Shown here in pieces: positions 10,073 to 19,000 of a DNA stretch of 64,000 nucleotides. The notes beneath the pieces were generated by a model, which ran no database searches, was not told the DNA's origin, and saw only the letters and a program-made list of their open reading frames with translations. The position numbers and the translations under genes are program-made. Position 1 is the first letter of the stretch; each line of letters opens with the position of its first letter. The stretch covers positions 75,907 to 139,906 of the forward strand of contig DATKYR010000218.1 of NCBI GenBank assembly GCA_035528395.1, read 5' to 3'. This DNA comes from NIOZ-UU13 sp035528395. Lineage in GTDB: Bacteria > Planctomycetota > Phycisphaerae > Sedimentisphaerales > Anaerobacaceae.

Positions 10073-11554
10073 TCAGACCTGCTCCGGCACGACGAATGGT
10101 TTGCGGTAGTCCCTTGTCAAAAGCTTGTTCGCCCGATTTGAGAACTTCCCGATGAACCTTTCTTTCCTCGAATCCATCCTGAGCCAGGGACCAAGGACGG
10201 CTGGCGTCTTTTTGAGGCTCACTCCATTAGCTGCGAGATGACCCTGAAAACGCTCGAAAGCTTCCAGTGAATCTTTATCCCCCCGGATTAGTTCTCTGAT
10301 TTGCTCATTCGAGGATTCTGCACCGATTCGGTAGGAGATATTCCCCATATGACAGAGAGCGGTGGAGAGGTGTCCTTCGAGGATATCTGTCCTGATATCG
10401 TTGATTTTTCGGCTGCGAACCGCCTTGATAAAGCCGGCCTGCGGCCCGGGGCTGCTCGATTCGAAACGTTTGATTTCTTTGCCCTTATTATCGTAGAACA
10501 CACCCTTCGTGAGGTCAGCGTAGCCATTCTCGCACTGGACAACCACGCCGGTATTTGGTGAGGGGCTCGGTCGTCCACTTCGCATAACCACCCAGGCAGT
10601 GCTGACGGCGCGGTATATGTCCATATTCGAATCGTCTATCCTGGTTGGCAGGCCTCTTACCTCATATATTATCGGAGCCAGGTCATAGTCAAAGATGGCT
10701 ATCTGAGTATTCGGCGTTTCGCCGTCATCGTCGTACCCGAAACGTCCGCCGATGCTCGTTACCCGCTTGGGTAATTCCGCCTGGCCCAACACCCAGCGGC
10801 ATACGTCTAATTGGTGTGGGCCGTTGTTGCCGATTTCGCCGCAGCCGGTTGCCCATACCCAGTGCCAGTCATAGTGCAGATTTTTGCGCATCAAGGGCCT
10901 CATCGGAGCCGGTCCGCACCACAAATTATAGTCCACCGACTCAGAAACCTTCTGCGGCCCATTTACCTTTCCCATACTTGTGCGTCTTTTATAGCAAAAA
11001 CCACGCACAACCACGATATCGCCGAGCTCGCCCCGTTGGATACAGCGGACCGCCTCGACCAGTCCGTCATTGGAGCGAAGGTCAAGGTCGGCCTGCACGA
11101 TGCGATTATACTTCCGAGCCGCCTCGACCATCTTACGGCCTTCAAAAATATTGTGCGAAACCGGCTTTTCGACACAGACATCCTTGCCCGCCTGGCATGC
11201 CCAAACGGTTACCAGTGCGTGCCAGTGGTTCGGCGTTGCGGTCGAAACGGCGTCGATGTTCTTATCCTCCAGGAGCTTACGGACATCAAAATAGGCTTCA
11301 ACTTTCTGGTTGCGGGCCTTAAATTCCGCCACTCCGCGGGCCAGAATATCTCTGTCCGCATCGCACAAGGCCACCACCCGCACGCCGGGGATCTTTAGAT
11401 ATGCGTTAATATGGGTCCTGCCGTGACCCCGAAAGCCCACCACGGCCACGCGAATGTCGTCATTTGCACCACGGACACGGGAAAACGGCAGCGCCAGTGC
11501 AAGACCGGTGGCTATCGAACTTTTCATAAAATCCCGGCGGGTAATCTGTTTCAT
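10073..11554 (-). CDS. Tat-exported Gfo/Idh/MocA family oxidoreductase
   Basis: 493 residues. The N-terminus carries a twin-arginine signal (RRDFMKSS, then a hydrophobic stretch ending RVRGA), so the folded cofactor-loaded enzyme is probably exported. The Rossmann domain follows (VAVVGFRGHGRTHINAY, then VVALCDAD), with the CVEKPVSHN motif whose Lys is catalytic in the family, and the C-terminal alpha/beta dimerisation domain. The family oxidises or rearranges sugars and cyclitols with NAD(P); exported planctomycete versions are numerous and mostly uncharacterised. An AGGAGC ribosome site lies 6 bases before the ATG. Single-gene unit, convergent with the CotH gene. Confidence 0.92.
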   Translation of the reverse strand: MKQITRRDFMKSSIATGLALALPFSRVRGANDDIRVAVVGFRGHGRTHINAYLKIPGVRVVALCDADRDILARGVAEFKARNQKVEAYFDVRKLLEDKNIDAVSTATPNHWHALVTVWACQAGKDVCVEKPVSHNIFEGRKMVEAARKYNRIVQADLDLRSNDGLVEAVRCIQRGELGDIVVVRGFCYKRRTSMGKVNGPQKVSESVDYNLWCGPAPMRPLMRKNLHYDWHWVWATGCGEIGNNGPHQLDVCRWVLGQAELPKRVTSIGGRFGYDDDGETPNTQIAIFDYDLAPIIYEVRGLPTRIDDSNMDIYRAVSTAWVVMRSGRPSPSPNTGVVVQCENGYADLTKGVFYDNKGKEIKRFESSSPGPQAGFIKAVRSRKINDIRTDILEGHLSTALCHMGNISYRIGAESSNEQIRELIRGDKDSLEAFERFQGHLAANGVSLKKTPAVLGPWLRMDSRKERFIGKFSNRANKLLTRDYRKPFVVPEQV

Positions 11555-11918
11555 CGTTTAGCTCCTGTTATTGTAACTGATTTGTTTACAAAACCTGTCT
11601 CCTGCCTTTGAACTGTGTGGGTAGTGGAAAAGTGATAACAAATAACCACGCTTTAATCAATCCCATAATTGAGGGATTTGGGCGAAGATACGTTAAAATG
11701 ATGCGCAGAGATTGAACAGGCAAAAGGACATAAGCGGCTTTGTCACTGATATACCATCAGCGCAAAGGCTCAAACTCAGCCAAAAACCAAGTGAAACAGC
11801 AACTGCAATCCCCGTTGGCAATCTCCCATTTTGTAAGATGTTCGGCGCTTGTAGAATCCCCGTACAAAGATAGGTGACTATGTCCCCGTTTGTTTCTAAA
11901 AAAGAATGCTTTTACAGT
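11555..11918. other. Intergenic region, no feature seen
   Basis: About 360 bases upstream of the oxidoreductase and downstream of the SANT-like gene. I see no supported gene, structured RNA or repeat; the phrase TAGGTGACTATGTCCCC near 11872 resembles a common repeat fragment but has no partner here. Confidence 0.4.
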
Positions 11919-12128
11919 TTACGCTCTGCCAAGAGTCTTGAGGTATCTCTTTGACTTGCGAAGTCCCATTCTGGAGGCCTTCTTTTTTACCGCATCGTTC
12001 GGCCGTCCCAGCTTTGCAGATATTTGAGCTGTGGGATTGTTCGGGAAAAGTTTCTTGAGCAGAGTCAGCTCACTCCCCGTCCATAAACCCTTTTTGAGTT
12101 TCTTTTTTATCTTCTTTTTCTTGGTCAT
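11919..12128 (-). CDS. Small SANT/Myb-like DNA-binding protein
   Basis: 69 residues with a very basic N-terminus (MTKKKKIKKKLKKGLWTGSE) followed by a three-helix pattern (WTGSELTLLKKLFPNN, AQISAKLGRP, AVKKKASRMGL) that matches the SANT/Myb-like fold, with the conserved Trp and a recognition-helix-like third helix rich in Lys/Arg. Such small Myb-like proteins recur in Planctomycetota and may bind DNA; the function is unknown. A strong AAAGGAG site 7 bases before the ATG supports it as a real gene. It stands alone between an intergenic gap and the protease gene. Confidence 0.75.
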   Translation of the reverse strand: MTKKKKIKKKLKKGLWTGSELTLLKKLFPNNPTAQISAKLGRPNDAVKKKASRMGLRKSKRYLKTLGRA

Positions 12129-12302
12129 TATGTGACTCCTTTTACATTAACCGGACTTATGGTTGTAACCCGCTTCGGAGTATTATAATGAGTGACGCGG
12201 TAACAATCAAACAATTATTATTTTAAAGGCAAAAAAAAAATAATTCTTCGGCGGTCAATTTTGCGTGCGTGTTTGACTGGTAGGTGACGCGCAGAAGCCG
12301 CG

Positions 12303-14606
12303 TCAATTCAAGGCCAACCGATGGCCGGATTCTATCATTTTACTCTGTAAGACCAATAGTCCTATGCCTAATTGTGGATCGGCATCTATTGTTTCCCGGC
12401 TCGTCCCGCACCAATTAGGCGTGAGCCTACTCGTCTCTGCGAAGTGCTTCGCCGAAGCAGGAAGCTCAATTGGTGCGGGATAGACCTTAAGAGCGTTGTT
12501 TCGGCGGTCTTTTACGGCTGATTCATTCTCCTTTTGCACGTTGGCCATCTTCCGCAGCTCGTCACTTCGTAGTTTCACATTAACATCCGGCAAGAGACCC
12601 CAATTTTCGCTGCCCGGCTTTATATCCTCGTCCCGGCTTTTTATCCTTTGTCCCGAAGGTAAATAATAATACGCTGTTGTGTATTTTAGTGTTGCACCCC
12701 CGCCGAGATGGCTCACTATTGATTGCACACTGCCTTTGCCATAGCTTCTTTCACCGACAATAGTCGCCCTGTTATGCTTTGGTTCCTGCAATACCCCTGC
12801 TAAAATTTCTGCAGAGCTCGCTGAAGAATGGTCTATGAGTACGACCATCGGGTAGTCAGGATGCGTTTTTTCCTTGTTCGCAGATATATAAGTCGGCATC
12901 CCACATCGTGGTTGTATTCTCGCTATCAATCCTTCTTCTATGAACCTGTCTGCTATTTCGATCGCACTATTCAAAAGCCCGCCCGGATTGGAACGCAGGT
13001 CAAGAATCAATCCCTTTAATCCCTGCGATTCGAGCCGGGCAAGTATTTTATCGAAATCGCCGACTGTTCTGGAATTAAAGCCGCTGATGCGAATGTAACC
13101 AATTTTGTTCCGAGCATCAATCATATACCGCCATCCACCCGTTTCGCTCCTTTGCCAGCCGCGGACTGAAGGAACGACTATGTTGGTTCTGCGTAAGGTA
13201 ATGTCCCTTTCTTTATGTTCGTCCTGGCGTTTAATCGTCAGAGTCACTTTTGTGCCTTCCGGGCCGGCAATACTCTGAGCCACACAGTTAGGAGGCATCT
13301 CGCTTGTCTGGAGACCATCTACCGCCTTTATTACATCCCCGGCCTCAATACCGGAATGGTATGCCGGCGTATCAGGCAATACGCTTATCACCTTCGGAGA
13401 CTCCTGTTTTTTCGAGAACCTTATGCCAATCCCTGTAAACTGATTGGTTAATGCTTTATTAAAATTCTGTGCCTGGCTTGGCCAGCAAATAACAGTGTAA
13501 GGGTCAAGTGCAGACAACGCTCCCTTTGCAAACTGTGTAATCAGCAACTCCGGCGGTAACCTTCCCCCCCCAGGGGGCGATTCGCTCAGTGCTAAGACTC
13601 GTTCAAAAACATCTATGAGCTCATCCTTCTTCATAGCTGCCGGTGATTGGTTCACTTCATCCAATATCGCTGCCAGGCTTCTCTGTATAACCTTATATTG
13701 AGTATCTCGTATCTTATACCTCATTTCAAGATGTGAATTGCTCATCACTTCCGCCAACAATTTGCAGCGATTGACAGCTTTGATTGTCATCCTGCGATAA
13801 TCAACAATGTTAACGTAACTGGAATCCAGATAGTCCACGGCGTTAAGGAACATTTGTTTTTCTATGCCTGCATAACGCTCTTGGCAGCTCTGGCATGGGC
13901 TGTCTTGAAGGAATGCCAAAATCTCGGCCTTGGCCAGAAGCTGTTTCGCATAGTCCGAGTACTTCTTGTCGTCTTTGTACATCTGCTCCAGCTTGCTATA
14001 GCAGATTTTGTACGCATCGAGCCATCTGCCTTTTGACTCGAATTCGGCAGCGATGCGTTCGGCCTGCCGGACGGTTTGTCTGACAAGAATATCATTGAGC
14101 AAAGCCTGTTCCTGCTCTTTGCTGGAATACTCCAATGCCTTCGATGTAACTTCTAAAACTTTACTGACGTCATTAATGTCTTTTGGAAAACCCTTCTGTC
14201 GAAGTTTTTCAAGCTTACTTATCTGCTCTCGATAGGCAACATTTTGGGACGCCCTGCGCCGGGCCTTTATGGCCATATATTCATCAATAATTGTCTCAAG
14301 CTGCCCGAGACCTTTGCTTTCAACAGCGGCCGATTTGCGAACAATCTCCCGGGCACTTTCGAAATCGCCTCTGCGAATCTCCTCGCAGACCGAGTCAATC
14401 GCTGATGCTGCTGCGGGTGTCTCGTCCGTAACGTGAGCAGCCCCGATAAATCGGGGCTGAGGCGGCGTGCTCCCGGCAGCTATGTTGGTGTGTGCGCACA
14501 AGGCCGCGAAGAGCACAATCAACATTGGCCGGCCTGCCGAAACGTGACCTCGGCACGGCCTGAAGGCAGACGACCTATAATGTTTATCGTGGTCAGGACC
14601 CGACAT
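12303..14606 (-). CDS. S41 family C-terminal processing protease with PDZ domain
   Basis: 767 residues. A long helical N-terminal domain (residues about 70-350) precedes a PDZ domain (GIGIRFSKKQESPKVISVLP, then PAYHSGIEAGDVIKAVDGL) and an S41 protease core. The Ser nucleophile is in DHSSASSAEILAGVL and the Lys base in GERSYGKGSVQS. The family cleaves proteins from their C-termini in the periplasm. A hydrophobic segment MLIVLFAALCAHTNIAAG (residues 28-45) looks like an export signal with a long N-region; AGGAGG 5 bases before the first ATG supports the long form. Two palindromes lie inside the coding region: 14438-14459, and a 77-bp element at 12404-12480 that supplies about 25 residues (PAPIELPASAKHFAETS...) just before the native-looking end DADPQLGIGLLVLQ. 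Confidence 0.9.
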   Translation of the reverse strand: MSGPDHDKHYRSSAFRPCRGHVSAGRPMLIVLFAALCAHTNIAAGSTPPQPRFIGAAHVTDETPAAASAIDSVCEEIRRGDFESAREIVRKSAAVESKGLGQLETIIDEYMAIKARRRASQNVAYREQISKLEKLRQKGFPKDINDVSKVLEVTSKALEYSSKEQEQALLNDILVRQTVRQAERIAAEFESKGRWLDAYKICYSKLEQMYKDDKKYSDYAKQLLAKAEILAFLQDSPCQSCQERYAGIEKQMFLNAVDYLDSSYVNIVDYRRMTIKAVNRCKLLAEVMSNSHLEMRYKIRDTQYKVIQRSLAAILDEVNQSPAAMKKDELIDVFERVLALSESPPGGGRLPPELLITQFAKGALSALDPYTVICWPSQAQNFNKALTNQFTGIGIRFSKKQESPKVISVLPDTPAYHSGIEAGDVIKAVDGLQTSEMPPNCVAQSIAGPEGTKVTLTIKRQDEHKERDITLRRTNIVVPSVRGWQRSETGGWRYMIDARNKIGYIRISGFNSRTVGDFDKILARLESQGLKGLILDLRSNPGGLLNSAIEIADRFIEEGLIARIQPRCGMPTYISANKEKTHPDYPMVVLIDHSSASSAEILAGVLQEPKHNRATIVGERSYGKGSVQSIVSHLGGGATLKYTTAYYYLPSGQRIKSRDEDIKPGSENWGLLPDVNVKLRSDELRKMANVQKENESAVKDRRNNALKVYPAPIELPASAKHFAETSRLTPNWCGTSRETIDADPQLGIGLLVLQSKMIESGHRLALN
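12404..12480 (-). repeat. 77-bp palindromic element, copy 1 (inside a CDS)
   Basis: Perfect 13-base terminal inverted repeats (TCCCGCACCAATT and its complement) enclose an inner stem-loop with GCGAAG/CTTCGC. A second copy of exactly the same length lies at 36193-36269 in the opposite orientation. This copy is translated in the S41 protease. Confidence 0.85.
14438..14459. repeat. Perfect palindrome in the protease leader region
   Basis: CAGCCCCGAT, two-base loop, ATCGGGGCTG: a 10-bp perfect stem in the coding sequence just after the predicted export signal, encoding QPRFIGA. It resembles dispersed palindromic units but has no second copy here. Confidence 0.6.
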
Positions 14607-14956
14607 AAAGACCTCCTACCTGGATGAAAGTTTAAGCTCCTAAGATGACTATCGGTATATGCCAGGCCTGAAAATAGTACTTTTTATACTGCAATCCCGG
14701 AAAGGACACTGGTGCCTGAAATTAAAGAAATTAGAGAAGGACGGATGCTCTATTTTGCAGGAGCGATAAAAGAAAGGTCTGGGAATCTTAAACAAGGAAT
14801 ACGAAACAGCCGCTTCAGACTTTCGGGTATTTTATTGCAAAAAAGACGTCTGTGTAATTTGTCGTTACCGGGATTGGTTATTATGTTTTATGTAGTCAAA
14901 AACCGTTTTTTTCCTGATGGCTATTCAATTATAGGGCAGAAATGGGGGCATCTTAA
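14607..14956. other. Divergent intergenic region
   Basis: About 350 bases between the divergently oriented protease and TPR genes, so promoters for both should be here. I could not pick convincing -35/-10 pairs. An 82-codon open frame at 14712-14960 has no family resemblance and is not called. Confidence 0.4.
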
Positions 14957-15925
14957 ATGACCTACAAGAACCAAGCAAATTTAATGGCTTTTAAAGGCAA
15001 AACTCGTTTCCTTATACTCGCAATTAGTTGTTTGGCGCTGCTTACGGGGAGCGTGGCCGGGGGAGAGCCGCAGCAGGCCAAAAGAAGTCTTTCGTGCAAG
15101 ACTCTGAGAACAATGGCAAGAGTATATATGGCCTATGGAGAATACACAAAGGCACAACCGCTGGCGGAGCGGGCATTAACTTTAGCACAAAAAAATTGCG
15201 AGCCCGATTCTGAAATTGCCATGTGTCTGATTGATTTGGCGACACTTTATAAGAATCAAAATAATCTGCTCGACGCTGAAAAGATGTGCAAGCTGGGTCT
15301 GGAGCTGCAGAAAAAGGCTCTTTATGAAAAGCATCCTTACGTGGCTTACACATTCAGAACTTTAGGGGCAATCTACCAGGAGCAGGGCAAGTATGACAAA
15401 GCCGGTTCCGCTTTGGACGAAGCAATGGCTATTATGCTCGACAGTCATACTGAAAATGACAGGGCATTGGTCCCATTCTGGGTGGATATTGCCGGCCTCC
15501 TCGTTGCAAAGCGTGATTTCGAAGAAGCCGAAAGTTACTATCACAGGGCAATGGCCTTAATCAACATCAGTTACGGGCCGGAACACCTTTACACGGCAAA
15601 TGTCCTTGGTAGTGTAGCAAGACTTTATACGCTGCAGGGAAGGTACGACGAAGCAGAAGAGCTGATTGACCGTACGGTGGCAACACAGGAAAAAATTTAC
15701 GGTCCTGACAACCACCTTATAGCCCCGAGCTGGTTGACCAAAGCAAGAGTGTGTCAGGCAAAGGGCGACCACGTCCGTTCGGAGACATTGATTCAAAAGG
15801 CGCTGTCCGCGGTTAGAAAAACCGGCAACACGGCCATATACACAAAGCTCGAACAGCGTGCAGAAGAAATCCGTGCAGGCGGCCAGACCACATCCGGCCC
15901 GGTCGCAAAGGCCGTAGGTAGCTAA
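14957..15925 (+). CDS. Exported tetratricopeptide-repeat protein
   Basis: 322 residues with an N-terminal hydrophobic export signal (TRFLILAISCLALLTGSVAG). The rest is about six TPR units of the kinesin-light-chain style, for example YMAYGEYTKAQPLAERALTL, YKNQNNLLDAEKMCKLGLEL and YTLQGRYDEAEELIDRTVAT. TPR arrays are protein-protein interaction scaffolds; no enzymatic motif is seen. The start at ATG 14957 is the upstream-most; ATG 14984 (MAFKGK) is possible and keeps the signal peptide. A bidirectional terminator follows. Confidence 0.8.
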   Translation: MTYKNQANLMAFKGKTRFLILAISCLALLTGSVAGGEPQQAKRSLSCKTLRTMARVYMAYGEYTKAQPLAERALTLAQKNCEPDSEIAMCLIDLATLYKNQNNLLDAEKMCKLGLELQKKALYEKHPYVAYTFRTLGAIYQEQGKYDKAGSALDEAMAIMLDSHTENDRALVPFWVDIAGLLVAKRDFEEAESYYHRAMALINISYGPEHLYTANVLGSVARLYTLQGRYDEAEELIDRTVATQEKIYGPDNHLIAPSWLTKARVCQAKGDHVRSETLIQKALSAVRKTGNTAIYTKLEQRAEEIRAGGQTTSGPVAKAVGS

Positions 15926-15953
15926 ATTACCACCCTCAATATAGACCATAAAA

Positions 15954-15986
15954 AATAAGCCCGCCCCTTTTGGGGACAGGCTTATT
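15954..15986. terminator. Bidirectional rho-independent terminator
   Basis: AATAAGCC and GGCTTATT form the outer stem and CCCC/GGGG the inner stem around TTTT, with A-rich sequence on the left and T-rich on the right. It lies between the convergent TPR and TpsA genes. Confidence 0.85.
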
Positions 15987-16027
15987 TGGTTAAACAATCA
16001 ATAATCCGTTGCTTCTAATTCACATTA

Positions 16028-19000
16028 TCATTCGCCGAAAGTTTCGCCGCTTTCCAGACGTGTTGCAACAAATGCGGCGATGTTGCTGTTATCGCTGCTC
16101 GTTATGCCTGTGCCGTATTTTTCCATGATAAAGGCGACAGAATCACCGTCACCTACCGGCGAACCCATTTCAGCGTCCAGAACAGCGATATATCGAACTA
16201 AAGCATCGATGTATTCTATTGCTGTAGCATACTGTGTGCCATCGTTGACGCGTCCTGCGAATGCTGTAACAATCGAGGCAGCCACTTCCGGCGTGAACGG
16301 TGCACCAGCCGGTGCCAGCTCGTTAAACACCTGATTCAACGCAGCCATCCCGGACCCGTCTTCATCGCTCAAAATTTCCGCAGCGTTAAGGAGCCTTGCG
16401 CAGCTATCGCACGGCTGGATATTCGTGTTAAGGGCGAAAGAATTTGCAAGGGACACTTGAATAGTGTCTGACGGAATTCCAAGCTCCGCGGACGCTGCAG
16501 CAACCAGAACAGGACAGCCTGCCAATCCTAATGTCAGCCTTTCAACTGCCTGACCTGCTTCCTCATAAAGAGGAGCTGGAGGCGACGGATCTTCAAGGAC
16601 CCAGGCCCTGCCGTCCGTGATAGCGGGATTGTCGAGGCCGGCACCGCGGAGTATATAGTCACCACCGATGAAGTCCTCAAAGGCCGCTATCGCGGCGGGG
16701 TCGTAGACAAAGGGCAACCGGCCAACAGCCTGGAACAGCCATTCGGTTATACGAGATACAACCTCCAGCCTGTCAACATTGATGAACCTGCCTTGCTGTT
16801 CTACAGTTTCCACTTCCGCTTCCGGTGTCTCGCCAAATTCTCCTAATGTAACAGTGTCATAGGCATCGATAACCATAGTTCCCTGTGGTTCAAATTCGGG
16901 TTCTTCACCGTTGCCATTGACGCTGACATCACGGAGGCCATTCACTCTGGGGTTAGACATAATGCTGACCGACCCGCTGAAATCGACGTCTCCTTCTGTG
17001 CTCGCCAGGTAGATTGCCACATCAATAGGTTCGCCTTCGTCCCTGAGGACCCCACCGATAGTTGCAGTCAGAGGGTCACCATCATCTAATAAACCAATAG
17101 CCGCACGGTCATCTGTACCAGCATAACCGTCTCCAACATCATCTCCATCTCCAAGAGTAGGCAGGTACATTCCCTCGGCTATTAGTTCGGAACCCGTCCC
17201 TAACTTCAAGTCATCCTTGCTTATAATCACGATTGCCGCTTTCTTAGTCTCATCCTCAGGCAGCTTAACACCGATGTCGTCCGCCTGGACAGAAGAGCCC
17301 TCAACGTATATATTCAGGGTATCGTCGTCACCACCGGGCGAGAATATCTTGCCGTTATCTGCGATAACTGAAACTCCGCCGCCTTCTGCATCAACCCAAC
17401 CATCGCTCTGGTATCCAGGGGAAAAATCGCCGGCTATCAATTCATAGCCTTCGGCGATGCTTATGTCGCCGTTAAGGGCATGCAGACGGATGTCTCCAGT
17501 ATCAGATTCCATCCTGTCGTCGCGTGGATCGGAACCGGGGTTGATAGAGTTCGTACGAAGAGTAAGGTTTTGACCTGCGGTCATTGTTATATCATATTCT
17601 GCATCTGCCATCTTGAGTGAAATATCACGTTCGGCAGATAATGTCATTGCGCCATTGTATGCAGTCAGGTATCCGCCTTTGTCAAACTCGGCAGTGCCAT
17701 ATTCATCTTCACCGATTTCTACGGCGTGAGGAGCAAGGCCGCCAACGAGGATATCCTGACCGGCTGTCATGAGAATGTTTCCATTCTGGGCTTCAGCCAT
17801 CTTGAGTTTAATATCGTTACCTGCAAGCATTGTCAGGTCGCCATTTGCCCATACTCCACCAGCTTTGGAGACGTTGAGGACGTCCTCGGCGGTTGTGCCG
17901 AAAAATCGAGAGCCCATATTGTAGCCATCGCTGTCATATACATTAGCCGCGAGGGTGGGGAAGACGCCCCCGATAAGGATATCATGACCTGCATCCATTA
18001 GCATCTGTCCGCCTGAGCCTGCCCACTTGGCCTTAATATCGTTATCTGCAAGCAGTGTCATATCTCCACTCGAAGAGATGTTTCCGCCCTGAGTGATGGT
18101 AACGACCTCATCGAGGAGGTTGCCCTTGACTCTGACGGCGGGTGCGATGACGCCAGCGGCTATGTCCTGGCCGGCGGTCATATTCATGTTTCCGGACGAA
18201 TAACCGGCAGACTTAAAAGAGATGCCACCGTTTGTTGCCGTCAGTGTCATATTTCCACCGTATGTATTGACATTTCCGCCGAAGTACACAAGGTCGCCTA
18301 CCTCTTCAAGGTCGCCATTTAGCAGCTCAAGGGCGATACTTACTGGTTCGAGGTCATAAACGCGTTTGAGGTTTCCGATGGTGATGTTACCATTATCCGC
18401 AGTCATATCCATATTTCTGTTTGAAGATGCGTTGCCAACGGCAATATTATCCACTGCCTTCACATCCAAAGCTCCAGCTCCATCGGAACCCAGGTCGCCA
18501 CCGACAATAACGTCACTACCAGCTTGAACATTCAAGTCACCATAGCCATAGAGAGATGTTTCGGTATATACTCCCGGTATAAGCCCCGGCATTCCCGGAT
18601 AGTCATCTGGATTGACCTGCTCTGTCTCTACTCCGACGACCACATCGCCATTAACAGCGTGAATCAGGATGCCGTCTGCCGCCTCGGTATTGTTATTGAG
18701 GTTGACATTGCCGGCAGCCTCGACCAGGTCGCCAAGCAGATAAGTTGTCGAGTCTGAAGATGAAATCGTTATATCTCCGGTGGAAGTGAGGCTGCCGTGG
18801 GCATAAACTGAATCTTCAGCGTTCAGTGTCAGGTCTCCATCCACCGTAACATTGCCTGGTGAGCCATCTGTGGGGTCATCCCAGTGGTTATCGACATCAG
18901 CAGAGCCTAATATTATGTCGTCTCCGGCTTCAATAGTCAGATTGCCGTTGCTGACTATTCTTTTGTCTGCTGCTAACACTACATCATCTCCGGCATCGAG

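Noticed and set aside
14712..14960. 82-codon open frame upstream of the TPR gene
   Set aside because: No signal, family resemblance or good ribosome site; its sequence looks like ordinary intergenic DNA.
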